Positions 28,226-37,200 of a stretch of DNA of 64,000 nt are shown here, one piece after another. A model generated the notes under the pieces. It saw only the letters and a list, made by a program, of their open reading frames with translations, was not told where the DNA came from and searched no databases. The first letter of the stretch is position 1; the number at the start of each line of letters is the position of its first letter. A program made the position numbers and the translations under genes. Location: the NCBI GenBank assembly GCA_949292175.1, contig CASEYJ010000017.1:186001-250000 (forward strand), read 5' to 3'. This DNA is from an uncultured bacterium. GTDB taxonomy: Bacteria > Cyanobacteriota > Vampirovibrionia > Gastranaerophilales > Gastranaerophilaceae.

Positions 28226-29499
28226 CGCTTATCATAGACAAAAGAAAAGAATTACCCGCGAAATACAAAAAACTTCTGGAAAATGAGTATTCCACAGTAA
28301 TCATTACGCGCGACATAATCTCTGCAATGAAATTCATCCAAGACAAAGAACCAGATTTAATACTAATATCTGATAGCGTAGATGCTGACTTAGCAGGTTT
28401 TTGCAAAAAGATAAGAGGACTCACCTACAACATGCGCCCAATTATTGCCGCAATTTCAAAATCAGCAGAACTTGACGACAAACTAAAAGTTCTGGAAAGC
28501 GGTGCGGATGATTTTATTAGCGAGCCTATAAACTCTGATGAGTTTACAATGCGCATTAAGGCACACTTAAGAAGAGAATTTGAATCAAATCTGGACTCAA
28601 AGAAACTTCTTCCTAATAAAAATTATTCAATGCGCGCACTTAAAAGAATTTTATCGTCTAATAAAGAATGGGCTTGTCTATACATAAGTATCGATAATTT
28701 CGAAAATTACCGAGAAGAATACACAAAATTAGCGTCAGACAAACTTGCTCAAACCTATACCGCGATTATTACATCAGCATTGAGCGAAACAGATTACCTT
28801 GGCAGCATTTCAGAAAAAGAATTTTTAGTCATAACAGATGCAATAAAAGCTGAAAAAATTGCAAATTTCCTGACCTTTGCCTTTGACATGGTTGTAGAAA
28901 AATTCTACTCCTCTCAAGACGTAAATAGAGGATATATGATTATGCAAGGCGAAAACGAAACCGGCAGGCGTTCAGATTTTGTACACACAACAATCGGCAT
29001 AGTGACCTCTCAAACGAAAAAATATCAGGACAACTTCGAATTAATTACAGATTTAATAAATATCCATAACCTTGCAAAAATGACAGGAAAATCAAATTAT
29101 CTGATAGAACGGACTAAACTTGTTGGTGAAAACTCTGTTTGCGAGAAAAAATACAACAACAAAATATTAATCATGGAACCTGATGAATCTATGACCTTGC
29201 TGCTATCAACAATTCTGAAAATTCAAGGATATGAAGTAATTAACAATGACTCTGAAGAGATTCCTGCAATTATGATAATTGATGCGGGTGATAATGAATC
29301 AAGAAAAGGACTGGATAAGTGTAAGCAGATTAAGGCTGACGAAAGATATAAAAATACAAAACTTATTATGACATCATCTTTCCATGAAAAAGAAACTATC
29401 CTTAACGCCGGTGCCGACCTTTATATGCCAAAACCTTATGAAATGGTAAATCTTATAAAATGGGTAGACACATTCATGAAAGAAATTAACTTCATATAA
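28213..29499 (+). CDS. Two-receiver response regulator with degenerate GGDEF-like middle domain
   Basis: The start ATG at 28213 has GAGGG five bases before it. The 428 residues comprise an N-terminal receiver (phospho-Asp candidate in PDLILISD, Lys position degenerate, followed by ALESGADDFISEP-like LESGADDF), a middle part of GGDEF size where the signature reads SISEKEFL, so cyclase activity is improbable, and a second receiver (MIIDAGD ... LIMTSSF ... LYMPKPYE) with the conserved KP. It has no DNA-binding domain. It probably relays signals by protein contact with the kinase just upstream. Confidence 0.82.
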   Translation: MQTVTLIIDKRKELPAKYKKLLENEYSTVIITRDIISAMKFIQDKEPDLILISDSVDADLAGFCKKIRGLTYNMRPIIAAISKSAELDDKLKVLESGADDFISEPINSDEFTMRIKAHLRREFESNLDSKKLLPNKNYSMRALKRILSSNKEWACLYISIDNFENYREEYTKLASDKLAQTYTAIITSALSETDYLGSISEKEFLVITDAIKAEKIANFLTFAFDMVVEKFYSSQDVNRGYMIMQGENETGRRSDFVHTTIGIVTSQTKKYQDNFELITDLINIHNLAKMTGKSNYLIERTKLVGENSVCEKKYNNKILIMEPDESMTLLLSTILKIQGYEVINNDSEEIPAIMIIDAGDNESRKGLDKCKQIKADERYKNTKLIMTSSFHEKETILNAGADLYMPKPYEMVNLIKWVDTFMKEINFI

Positions 29500-29505
29500 A
29501 TAGAA

Positions 29506-30912
29506 CTAGCGTCTTAATAACAAATTCATTCCAGCTGCAAAATAATTTTTGAACTCAGTGAAAGATTTAATCTTCATAAGCATTTTTAAAATATATGCAG
29601 GACGAAGATAGAATTTTCTAACAGCACGCTTATGCAGTTTAAATATTTGATTCTTTGTTAAACTATGAGCATTTACTGATGGATAAAAATATGCACTCCT
29701 GAAAGATGTTTCAGAATCAATCAAATTATGCTCTTTTGCATAATCATAAAACTTCGTACCAGGCAGAGGAGTAGCCGTATAAAAACTTATAAAATCACTA
29801 TCCAATTCTATCGCAAAATCAATTGTATCCTCAACAGTTTCCTCCGTTTCCCAAGGAAGCCCAATTACAAAATAATTATAGATTTTAATTCCAAATTTTT
29901 TGAATATACGAACAGTTAATCTCACGTCATCTAAAGTAATCTTCTTACCTATATGATCGAGCATTTCCTGAGAACCGCTTTCAACACCGATACTAACAAG
30001 TCGACAACCTGATTTATACATCATCTCAGCCATTTCCTCGTCTGCGGTATCGGCCCTAGTGTTAGCAGACCAAACAATATCAAGTCCGCTATCAATTATC
30101 AACTGACAAAGCTCCATAACCCAAGCCTTGTCGATATTAAAGATATCAGACCAAAATACAAAATTTCGAATTCCGTACTTTTCCACACACTCTCTTATTT
30201 CATCCACAATATTCTGCGGAGAGCGTTTACGAACCTTAGCACCTGATACAGGAGTTGCAAGACAGAAGAAACAATGGAAAGGACACCCTCTTGAAACTTT
30301 AATTACACCTTGAACTTCACCAGTATCAGGACGTCTGTATATACTATTATCAACAAGATGTCTTGCAGGGAAAGGTAAACTATCCAAATCCTCAATAAAA
30401 GGCCTTGCTCCTGTAAATTTTACTCTTAAATCATCTCTATAATATATACCTAGAATGTTTGAATAAGGCTTACCCTCGAGAATTTCTCTCAAAGTTTCCT
30501 CAGCTTCACCGTAGATTATAACATCCAAATCTTTGGCAAAATACATAACCTCAAACGCAACAGTAAAGAAAGCTGCCCCCTTACCTATTGTAACGATATT
30601 CGGACAAATCTCTTTAGCTATTGTAAACGCATTAATATCATTTTTAAAAGTTGGAGTTGCTACATTAACCACCAAATAATCAGGCTTAAAGTCTCTCAAA
30701 TCAGCTTCAAAATCTCCACCTTGGCTATAATCGGCAATTTTAGCTTCCAAACCTGCTTTTTCAGCAACAGCTGCAAGATACATCAAATCAGAAGGAGGCA
30801 ACGGAGGAATAACAATCAATTCCTTAGTTGGCTGTTGACATCTATCCTCTCTATTTAATACAGGAGAAGGAGGATAAATTAGCATAATCTTTTTCTTCTG
30901 AGTTTCAGTCAT
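29506..30912 (-). CDS. B12-binding-domain radical SAM protein
   Basis: The 468 residues begin with a cobalamin-binding-like Rossmann domain (about 8-150, MLIYPPSP start). A radical SAM domain follows, with the iron-sulfur site C210-PFH-C214-FF-C217. Family members methylate or rearrange unreactive carbon in lipid, antibiotic or cofactor pathways; the substrate cannot be read here. It follows the MFS gene by two bases, so both are expressed together, and it ends seven bases from the convergent regulator gene. Confidence 0.88.
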   Translation of the reverse strand: MTETQKKKIMLIYPPSPVLNREDRCQQPTKELIVIPPLPPSDLMYLAAVAEKAGLEAKIADYSQGGDFEADLRDFKPDYLVVNVATPTFKNDINAFTIAKEICPNIVTIGKGAAFFTVAFEVMYFAKDLDVIIYGEAEETLREILEGKPYSNILGIYYRDDLRVKFTGARPFIEDLDSLPFPARHLVDNSIYRRPDTGEVQGVIKVSRGCPFHCFFCLATPVSGAKVRKRSPQNIVDEIRECVEKYGIRNFVFWSDIFNIDKAWVMELCQLIIDSGLDIVWSANTRADTADEEMAEMMYKSGCRLVSIGVESGSQEMLDHIGKKITLDDVRLTVRIFKKFGIKIYNYFVIGLPWETEETVEDTIDFAIELDSDFISFYTATPLPGTKFYDYAKEHNLIDSETSFRSAYFYPSVNAHSLTKNQIFKLHKRAVRKFYLRPAYILKMLMKIKSFTEFKNYFAAGMNLLLRR

Positions 30913-30914
30913 TA

Positions 30915-32297
30915 TTATTTTTCCTTAACACATTTAGCAACAATAGCAGCAAGAGCAAGGCTTATTGCACCAATCAAGAATGTATATTCCCAATGGTAAT
31001 TAACTAAACCTTCACCTACTCCAAATTCGCATTTTGAAATAATCCAAGCAACAATAGTACAAACAAAAACTTGCGGGCCAGCAATGAAGATATTGAAAAT
31101 ACCCATCACAGAACCTTCCGTACCAGGTTTTATATATTGAGAAAGCATAGCAAACGGTAACGCACAAATACTTGCCCAACCAATACCGGCAAGCCCCATC
31201 ATTGAAGCTACAACATACAAATTATGAGAAAATGCCATTCCAAGATATGCAAAAATCATTGAAATCATTGAAATAATATGTACTTTCTTATTTCCGAATT
31301 TAGCTGACAAAATTCCAACAGGAATCGCAACAAGGAAACAAACTAAGTTGAATATAGCAAAGCAAACTGATGAAAAATTTGTACCATTCAAAGTAGCATT
31401 TTCATAAAGTTTCGCACTCAATCCATCAACTGTCGTCAAATCAGGCACACCAAAAACCGTATGAACCGCATATTGAGTAAAAAATATCATCATACACATC
31501 GTACCGATCCAAGTAAAGAATTGCATTAAACAAATCTTAGAAACTTCAGGTGACAATGCAAAAAAGTCTTTCAAAGCCTGCCAGAATGAACCTTCATTAG
31601 CCTGTACATCACTATTCTCGACATTAGCACTTTCGGTAGAATGTTCTTTTATGGTAATACAAGTCCAAAGCATACCCAAAGTAAAAGCTAACGCAGCCAT
31701 AATAAACTGAGCATTTATAGACATCTGGTAATCAAAAGCCCATTTCAAAAATGGAGCAGTTGCAGCAGCAACAACAGACCCTAGACCAATTGCAAGGCTT
31801 ATATATGAATTTGCAAGTGAATGCTGTTCCTGAGGGACAACGTCAGGAATCAAAGCTCTGTATGGTCCTTGAGCAATGTTAATACAAGCATCAATAATCC
31901 AAATCATAATAGCTGCAATTAATAAAGCTGTCCAAGCCGGTAAATTAAGACCTGTCAAATTATGAAGAATTCTTGCAACAGAAGCTGAATTTGGAAAAAT
32001 CCACAAAGCAATAGCTGCAATAATAGCGCCACTTAATAAATACGGTCTTCTTCTTCCGAATCGAGATTTAGTCTTGTCACTTAAGTTTCCAACCAAAGGC
32101 TGAACAACCATACCGGTAAACGGACCAGCTAACCAAATCAAACCGTATAAAAACGGAGAAGCTCCTAAACCTTCTGTAACAGGACCGGACAGAATAATTC
32201 TCATTTGCCAAGCAAATTGTAGACCAAAAAATCCCAAACAGAAGTTTAAAAACTGAGCTGTCGTAAACTTTTTCATGACGTTATTATTTTCTTCCAT
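30915..32297 (-). CDS. MFS transporter, GPH/SLC45-type sugar symporter
   Basis: The 460 residues contain about 12 hydrophobic helices. The GNLSDKTKSRFGRRRPYLL line between helices 2 and 3 is the mark of the sucrose/maltose and glycoside-pentoside-hexuronide:cation symporters, and AINAQ-type and RALIPDVVP lines follow as in that group. It probably imports a sugar or glycoside with a cation. GGGGAG lies eight bases before the ATG. It is the first gene of an operon with the B12-type radical SAM gene. Confidence 0.86.
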   Translation of the reverse strand: MEENNNVMKKFTTAQFLNFCLGFFGLQFAWQMRIILSGPVTEGLGASPFLYGLIWLAGPFTGMVVQPLVGNLSDKTKSRFGRRRPYLLSGAIIAAIALWIFPNSASVARILHNLTGLNLPAWTALLIAAIMIWIIDACINIAQGPYRALIPDVVPQEQHSLANSYISLAIGLGSVVAAATAPFLKWAFDYQMSINAQFIMAALAFTLGMLWTCITIKEHSTESANVENSDVQANEGSFWQALKDFFALSPEVSKICLMQFFTWIGTMCMMIFFTQYAVHTVFGVPDLTTVDGLSAKLYENATLNGTNFSSVCFAIFNLVCFLVAIPVGILSAKFGNKKVHIISMISMIFAYLGMAFSHNLYVVASMMGLAGIGWASICALPFAMLSQYIKPGTEGSVMGIFNIFIAGPQVFVCTIVAWIISKCEFGVGEGLVNYHWEYTFLIGAISLALAAIVAKCVKEK

Positions 32298-32469
32298 TAA
32301 CTACACTCCCCTAATCTATTTGTATATATTAGAATACACAGAATAAATACCATAGTCAAGTAATATTCAACATTTATAACAGGTAAAAAAATAATTCTAA
32401 AGAATTAGGAAATAAAATAAAAATACATTCTGGCGAGGGGTGAAAACCTTCAAAAAAAGGGTTATATTA

Positions 32470-32637
32470 TATATACAAGCTTATCATATCCAAGCACTTT
32501 TTCGGGGTTGCGACAAGATTTTTCTTTGAGCGGGTTTGGTTGAAAATATGGTGAGCTTGCTCTTAAAAAGAACAAATCTTCTTAATGGTTTTCACGTTTG
32601 ATATATCGCCTTGTTCACCTCCATGGACAAGGTTTTT
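32470..32637 (+). ncRNA. Structured non-coding RNA candidate
   Basis: A 14-bp helix pairs 32476-32489 with 32546-32559 (two G-U pairs). It continues inward, after a six-base bulge on the 3' side, as a six-bp helix (32490-32495 with 32534-32539). The 3' end is an intrinsic terminator at 32609-32637 (nine-bp stem, loop CCTCCA, five T). No plus-strand gene lies upstream for it to serve. TATATT/TATATA boxes just before 32470 could be the -10. The rod-like fold and length of about 170 bases recall 6S RNA, but no diagnostic motif was recognised. Confidence 0.6.
32609..32637 (+). terminator. Plus-strand intrinsic terminator
   Basis: CCTTGTTCA and TGGACAAGG form a nine-bp stem (one G-U), loop CCTCCA, followed by TTTTT. 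The minus strand has no U-run, so it does not serve queE. Confidence 0.82.
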
Positions 32638-32650
32638 ACTTTTGTAAAAC

Positions 32651-33325
32651 TTATCTTACATTAAGAAACTTATGCATCTGTGGTATAAGCCTTACTCTAT
32701 CATATTTAGAGCGGAACAACTTAAATACTCTCTCCATTTCATCCACAGAAACATTAAAATCATTTCCTCTCATCTCTGGTTGAAGAATAATTTCAAATTT
32801 ATATTTTTTCGCCAAATTCAGAGCAAACTCAATTTCACTATCAGTGATATCTTTATTGAAAACGAGTTTTGCAAAAAGCTCCTTTTCTGAAGCTATCTCA
32901 AAAAACTGCTCAAACAAGGTCATTGGCACCTCTTCCATCGTTGCACTCGGCAATTTTATATCAGCTGAAACTACATCAACATACTCTAGAATTTCTTTTA
33001 AATTTTCAGGTAAAGTTGCGTTCGTTTCTAAATAAATTTTATGTCCAATTGATTTGACCCTTGGCAAAAACTCTTTCAAGAAATTAACTGATAAAAGCGG
33101 TTCCCCACCTGTTAAGGAAATAACCAAATTCTCACCATATTGGGAAATTTCTTGAACAAGCTCTTCCGGAGTATAAGACTTAGATTTTGTAATATCAAAA
33201 TCGGTATCACAAAACTTGCAATGCAAATTACAATTGCAAAATCTAACAAATAACTGTTCTTCACCTATATGTGGACCTTCGCCCTGAATTGATAAAAATA
33301 TTTCTCGGATATATGTTTTATTCAT
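32651..33325 (-). CDS. queE: 7-carboxy-7-deazaguanine synthase (QueE)
   Basis: This radical SAM enzyme contracts 6-carboxytetrahydropterin to CDG in preQ0/queuosine synthesis. The substrate-strand start REIFLSIQGEGPHIGE is typical. The cluster motif C32-NLH-C36-KF-C39 is a CxxxCxxC, and SLTGGEPLL follows. 224 residues is normal. It begins at the base after dnaJ ends, so the two are co-translated. QueD, which makes its substrate, is encoded at 4482-4847. Confidence 0.94.
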   Translation of the reverse strand: MNKTYIREIFLSIQGEGPHIGEEQLFVRFCNCNLHCKFCDTDFDITKSKSYTPEELVQEISQYGENLVISLTGGEPLLSVNFLKEFLPRVKSIGHKIYLETNATLPENLKEILEYVDVVSADIKLPSATMEEVPMTLFEQFFEIASEKELFAKLVFNKDITDSEIEFALNLAKKYKFEIILQPEMRGNDFNVSVDEMERVFKLFRSKYDRVRLIPQMHKFLNVR

Positions 33326-34402
33326 CTAAATACAATCTCTAATGTTACTCTGTGCCATTTTTTTCAGCTTCTCATACATTTTAACCTCATCAGAAGTTAA
33401 CTGTTTAGGAATCTGAATTTCTACGGTAACTATCATATCACCAAATTTTCCGTTTGTCTTTATACCTTGATTAGCAAGTCTAAATTTTTGTCCGGAATGA
33501 GTCATCGGCGGAACTGTAAGACTAATATTTCCATCAAAGACAGGGATATTGATTTTTCCGCCGAGCACAGCCTCAAAAGGAGTTATAGGAATTCTACATA
33601 ATAAATTCGAGCCATCAACTTGAATATTCGTCTGAGGTTCAATCTTCACTGTTATGTAAAGAGTTCCGTTTTTTCCGCCATTGAAACCGGGATTTCCTTC
33701 GTTTAAAAGTCTTAATTTTGCACGATTCTTAACGCCTTGAGGAATCTTTACCGTAATTTTTTTGTGAATTGTATATTCCCCAGTTCCATCGCAATAAGAA
33801 CATTTACTGCCATTAATAAACTTTCTACCCTGACAATTTGGACAAAGCTCTTTGTGCATTATATTAAGAACTCTCTCTGTACCTTTTAAAGATTCCTCAA
33901 GCGTTACAGAAATTTCGGCATTAATATCATCTCCGTCTTTAACAGTTTTTGAATTTTTTTTAGAATAATGATTTTTTGTAATTTCATCAAGAACAGAATT
34001 TATTGATTCTCTAAAGAATCTTTTTCGATAAACATCATCATTAATTGTTCGCTTAGAAGGTTTTACCTCAGGCTCAGAAGAGTTTTCAGTTTTCTTTGAT
34101 TTATTATCAGCCTCAAAGGTGGCTGTTTTTTCGCCAGATTTAAAATTTTTACTTGCAAATTCAGCTTTGGTACTTTTAAAAAAGCCGTTAACCATATCAT
34201 ACTGCTTACGTTTCACCTCATCAGACAAAACATCATAAGCTTCTGTAATATCCTTAAATCTACGGATACTATCGGGAGCCTTGTTAACGTCAGGATGAAA
34301 CTTGCGTGCTAATCTACGGTACGCAGACTTAACCTCGCCGAACTCACTATCAGGCGTAACTCCAAGAATTTCATAATAATTTTTCCGACTCTTTATCACC
34401 AT
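33326..34402 (-). CDS. DnaJ-type co-chaperone with a half zinc finger
   Basis: A J domain at residues 8-70 has the HPD motif at 36-38, stimulating DnaK ATPase. A charged linker follows, then a Cys region with only two CxxC units (CPNCQG and CSYCDGTG) where canonical DnaJ has four CxxCxGxG repeats, so one zinc site instead of two. The C-terminal substrate-binding beta domains (VKIPQGVKN..., GFNGGKNGTLY..., DMIVTVEI) are present. 358 residues. It is co-transcribed with queE. It is DnaJ-like rather than the main housekeeping DnaJ; which one this genome relies on is not visible. Confidence 0.88.
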   Translation of the reverse strand: MVIKSRKNYYEILGVTPDSEFGEVKSAYRRLARKFHPDVNKAPDSIRRFKDITEAYDVLSDEVKRKQYDMVNGFFKSTKAEFASKNFKSGEKTATFEADNKSKKTENSSEPEVKPSKRTINDDVYRKRFFRESINSVLDEITKNHYSKKNSKTVKDGDDINAEISVTLEESLKGTERVLNIMHKELCPNCQGRKFINGSKCSYCDGTGEYTIHKKITVKIPQGVKNRAKLRLLNEGNPGFNGGKNGTLYITVKIEPQTNIQVDGSNLLCRIPITPFEAVLGGKINIPVFDGNISLTVPPMTHSGQKFRLANQGIKTNGKFGDMIVTVEIQIPKQLTSDEVKMYEKLKKMAQSNIRDCI

Positions 34403-34475
34403 ACAAGTATTTATAATGATGATATTAAAATTTTCAACCTATAATCGGAGAAATATCGACTAATCTTTATGAATT

Positions 34476-35879
34476 TTACGAATTTCTTGAAAATCCAACA
34501 GCAGGTCTTGTTTGACTTGCTTTATAATTAGCTTCCTTAACTTTCATATTTTGATTATCTCGAACAGGAATTTCAAAATCACTCGCAATCATGTCACGTC
34601 TATTATCTTTTCTTGCATTCAAAGCAGCCTTATCTGTCAAGATTGTCAAATCTCTATTTGAAAAGCCTTTAGTCATTTGAACAACCTTTGCAAGTTCTTC
34701 TTCATTTGAAGCCAGTTTAACACCTTTTGTACGTCTATTCAAAAGAACTTTCAAAACGCTTTTTCTGGTTTCATCATCAGGCAATCCAATATATATTTTG
34801 TCGTCAAAACGGCTTTTTATTGCATCATCAAGTTGATCAAAACAATTTGTAGCACCTAAAATGATAACGTTACGACCTCTTGCCTCTTCAATAATCTGCA
34901 AAAGCGTACTTACTAGCTTATCATCTTCAACACCATTTCCTCCACCTTTTCTATTAGAGGTCATAGATTCCATTTCATCCATAACCATAAAGACAGGTTT
35001 TCCGGTTTCTTCAGCAACTTGTGCCAAATATTCATATGCGTCCTGAACATTTGTTGCAGACTCATTTACGTACTTAGAACCTGCTTTTGCAATTTTAAGG
35101 TTATACATAGGAATACCGCTTTCAGCTGCAAGAGCTTGCATTATTGCAGTCTTACCACATCCAGGAGGGCCGAAGAACAATTCGCCACGAGGATTTTTCT
35201 TCCCATACTCAATTTCATCAAGTCTTGCCAGCTCTGGATTATTTAGTGGAAATATTATTTTATCAGCTAAAGCTTCTTTTATTTCTTGCATACCTCCAAG
35301 ACTATCAAACCCTGTTGGGGAATCCTCTGTTGGAACAAATTTTTCAACATATTTTGCTCCAGCAGGTTCCTTGACCTTTTGCTGACTTGTTGTTTTTGGC
35401 GGTTCCGGCTTTATTATCGCATCTGCAGAACTCTGTTCTGCACGAAATTTTTCCGCCAATTCTGCATCTGACAATGAACGCAAAGTTTCTTCTGCTTCTT
35501 CATCTTCATTCAAAATATCCAGCGTTTCTTTCATCCAGTGGAACTCATCTTTTATATTTTTGGATGTAACCTCATTTTGGTAGGTTTGAATTTCATTTTT
35601 TCTATAATTTAAGGCAGGGAACCTTGCATTAAGCTGTTCTGTCACCAAAGGTTTAACATTAACAAACAACGTAGTATACATATCAACTAATCGATGATTA
35701 TTTGCCTGTTCAGCTTTGCGCAGCTTATCTTCAGTATCATTACAGAACTTGTTTAAAGTTAAGAGAGTATGTGCAAGTTCTCTATTACCTTTGGCATTTT
35801 CCAATTTTTTATTAACTGTGTCATTTAACTGCTTATTATATCCAAAATTAACTGTGTTACTAATATTTTGAATTCTCAT
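34476..35879 (-). CDS. AAA+ ATPase (FtsH/Cdc48-like single module)
   Basis: The 467 residues have an N-terminal helical part with Glu-rich linker (to about 190), then an AAA module with GFDSLGGMQEIKEAL, Walker A GPPGCGKT, Walker B VFMVMDEME, sensor 1 GATNCFDQLDD and arginine finger region KSRFDD. There is no protease domain and no membrane helix, so it is probably an unfoldase or remodelling factor. It opens with ISNTVNFGYNK, similar in form to the starts of two other proteins here (see findings). It stands alone, about 75 bases from dnaJ. Confidence 0.88.
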   Translation of the reverse strand: MRIQNISNTVNFGYNKQLNDTVNKKLENAKGNRELAHTLLTLNKFCNDTEDKLRKAEQANNHRLVDMYTTLFVNVKPLVTEQLNARFPALNYRKNEIQTYQNEVTSKNIKDEFHWMKETLDILNEDEEAEETLRSLSDAELAEKFRAEQSSADAIIKPEPPKTTSQQKVKEPAGAKYVEKFVPTEDSPTGFDSLGGMQEIKEALADKIIFPLNNPELARLDEIEYGKKNPRGELFFGPPGCGKTAIMQALAAESGIPMYNLKIAKAGSKYVNESATNVQDAYEYLAQVAEETGKPVFMVMDEMESMTSNRKGGGNGVEDDKLVSTLLQIIEEARGRNVIILGATNCFDQLDDAIKSRFDDKIYIGLPDDETRKSVLKVLLNRRTKGVKLASNEEELAKVVQMTKGFSNRDLTILTDKAALNARKDNRRDMIASDFEIPVRDNQNMKVKEANYKASQTRPAVGFSRNS

Positions 35880-35958
35880 GTATTCTCTGCCTCCATCTGA
35901 CTTGATAATAGAACAAATAAAAACTGTATACTACTTCTGTAACAAAAATTTTACACAT

Positions 35959-35985
35959 AAAAAAACCTCCCGCTAAAGGAGGTTT
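35959..35985 (-). terminator. Intrinsic terminator of nifU-nifS
   Basis: AACCTCC and GGAGGTT flank a seven-base loop. On the minus strand a U-run of about seven follows, just beyond the nifS stop. Confidence 0.88.
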
Positions 35986-35996
35986 TTCTACTTATT

Positions 35997-37199
35997 CTAT
36001 AATGATTTTCTTCTTTTTAATTCTGCAAGCTCATCTTGATAAGGTGAAATTTTTCTTATCTTGTCAATAATATCCGGAAGCACTGATGTTACATAATCAA
36101 TTTCACTTTCAGTATTATACTTACTCAATGAAAATCTTATACTACCGTGAATAGCAGTAAACGGAACATTCATTGCTCTTAAAACATGACTAGGTTCCAG
36201 AGAACCTGAAGTACAAGCAGAACCTGAGCTTGCACAAATACCAAGGTCACTCAAGTGAAGAAGAATCAATTCACCTTCAATATATTCAAACCCGATATTT
36301 GTCGTATTAGGTACTCTGTTGGCAAGTCCTGTATTCAATCTTGCATTGAATATATTCTTCAAAATTCCTGTTTCAAGCTTATCTCTGAGTCTTTTAACCT
36401 CAGTAGCCTCATACTTCAAAAAGCTTTGTGCAATATCACAAGCCTTACCAAGCCCTACAATATAAGGGACATTTTCAGTTCCAGCACGCTTGCCTCGTTC
36501 CTGATGACCACCAATAATTAATGGAGTGATAATGGTCTTTGAGTTAACGTACAAAGCACCCACACCTTTTGGCGCATGGAACTTATGACCTGAAACACCC
36601 ATTAAATCAACGCCACAAGCCTGAACATCAATAGGAATTTTTCCTGCTACTTGAACTGCATCAACGAAAAACTTCGTATTTGGATTTTTTTTCTTGATTA
36701 TTTCTGAAATTTTTTCGATAGGATTTATAACACCTGTCTCGTTATTAGCATACATAATAGAAACAAGCGCAGTATCATCATTAACGGCCTCATTTAACTG
36801 TTCCAAATCAAGTTCACCAACAGAGTTTACGCCGATATAATCAACCTTATACCCTTGTTTTTCAAGAGTTTGGTATAAATTTAAAACGCAAGGATGTTCA
36901 ACTTTAGAAGTTATAATATGCTTCTTGTTTTTATTCATGTTTAAAACACCACGGATAGCAGTGTTCGCACTCTCAGAACCACAAGATGTGAAAATAATTT
37001 CCTTTTCGCTCTTTGCGTTGAAAAATTCTCTAACTTGCTCCCTTGCATCTTTCAATGCATGAGAAGCTTTTGTCGCAAACTGATACATGCTTGAAGGGTT
37101 AGCATACTCTTCCTTAAAAAACGGAAGCATAGCTTCATAAACCTTATCGTCAACACGAGTAGTTGCGTTATTGTCTAAATATATTAACTTCTTTTCCAT
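35997..37199 (-). CDS. nifS: Cysteine desulfurase (NifS/IscS)
   Basis: This PLP enzyme takes sulfur from cysteine for iron-sulfur cluster assembly. The PLP Lys206 is in SGHKFHAPKG and the active-site Cys329 in SSGSACTSGS. The N-terminal YLDNNATT is canonical. 400 residues. It lies one base after nifU and shares its promoter, forming the NIF-type assembly pair. No nitrogenase genes are in the window, so a housekeeping role is likely, as in other anaerobes that use NifUS. Confidence 0.95.
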   Translation of the reverse strand: MEKKLIYLDNNATTRVDDKVYEAMLPFFKEEYANPSSMYQFATKASHALKDAREQVREFFNAKSEKEIIFTSCGSESANTAIRGVLNMNKNKKHIITSKVEHPCVLNLYQTLEKQGYKVDYIGVNSVGELDLEQLNEAVNDDTALVSIMYANNETGVINPIEKISEIIKKKNPNTKFFVDAVQVAGKIPIDVQACGVDLMGVSGHKFHAPKGVGALYVNSKTIITPLIIGGHQERGKRAGTENVPYIVGLGKACDIAQSFLKYEATEVKRLRDKLETGILKNIFNARLNTGLANRVPNTTNIGFEYIEGELILLHLSDLGICASSGSACTSGSLEPSHVLRAMNVPFTAIHGSIRFSLSKYNTESEIDYVTSVLPDIIDKIRKISPYQDELAELKRRKSL

Positions 37200-37200
37200 A

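Larger units (their letters stand above)
32298..32650. other. Intergenic region holding a structured RNA candidate
   Basis: The 353 bases lie between MFS (minus, starts at 32297) and queE (minus, ends at 32651). The left part holds the MFS leader and promoter. The right part holds the plus-strand ncRNA candidate listed separately. No protein-coding signal is convincing. Confidence 0.7.
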
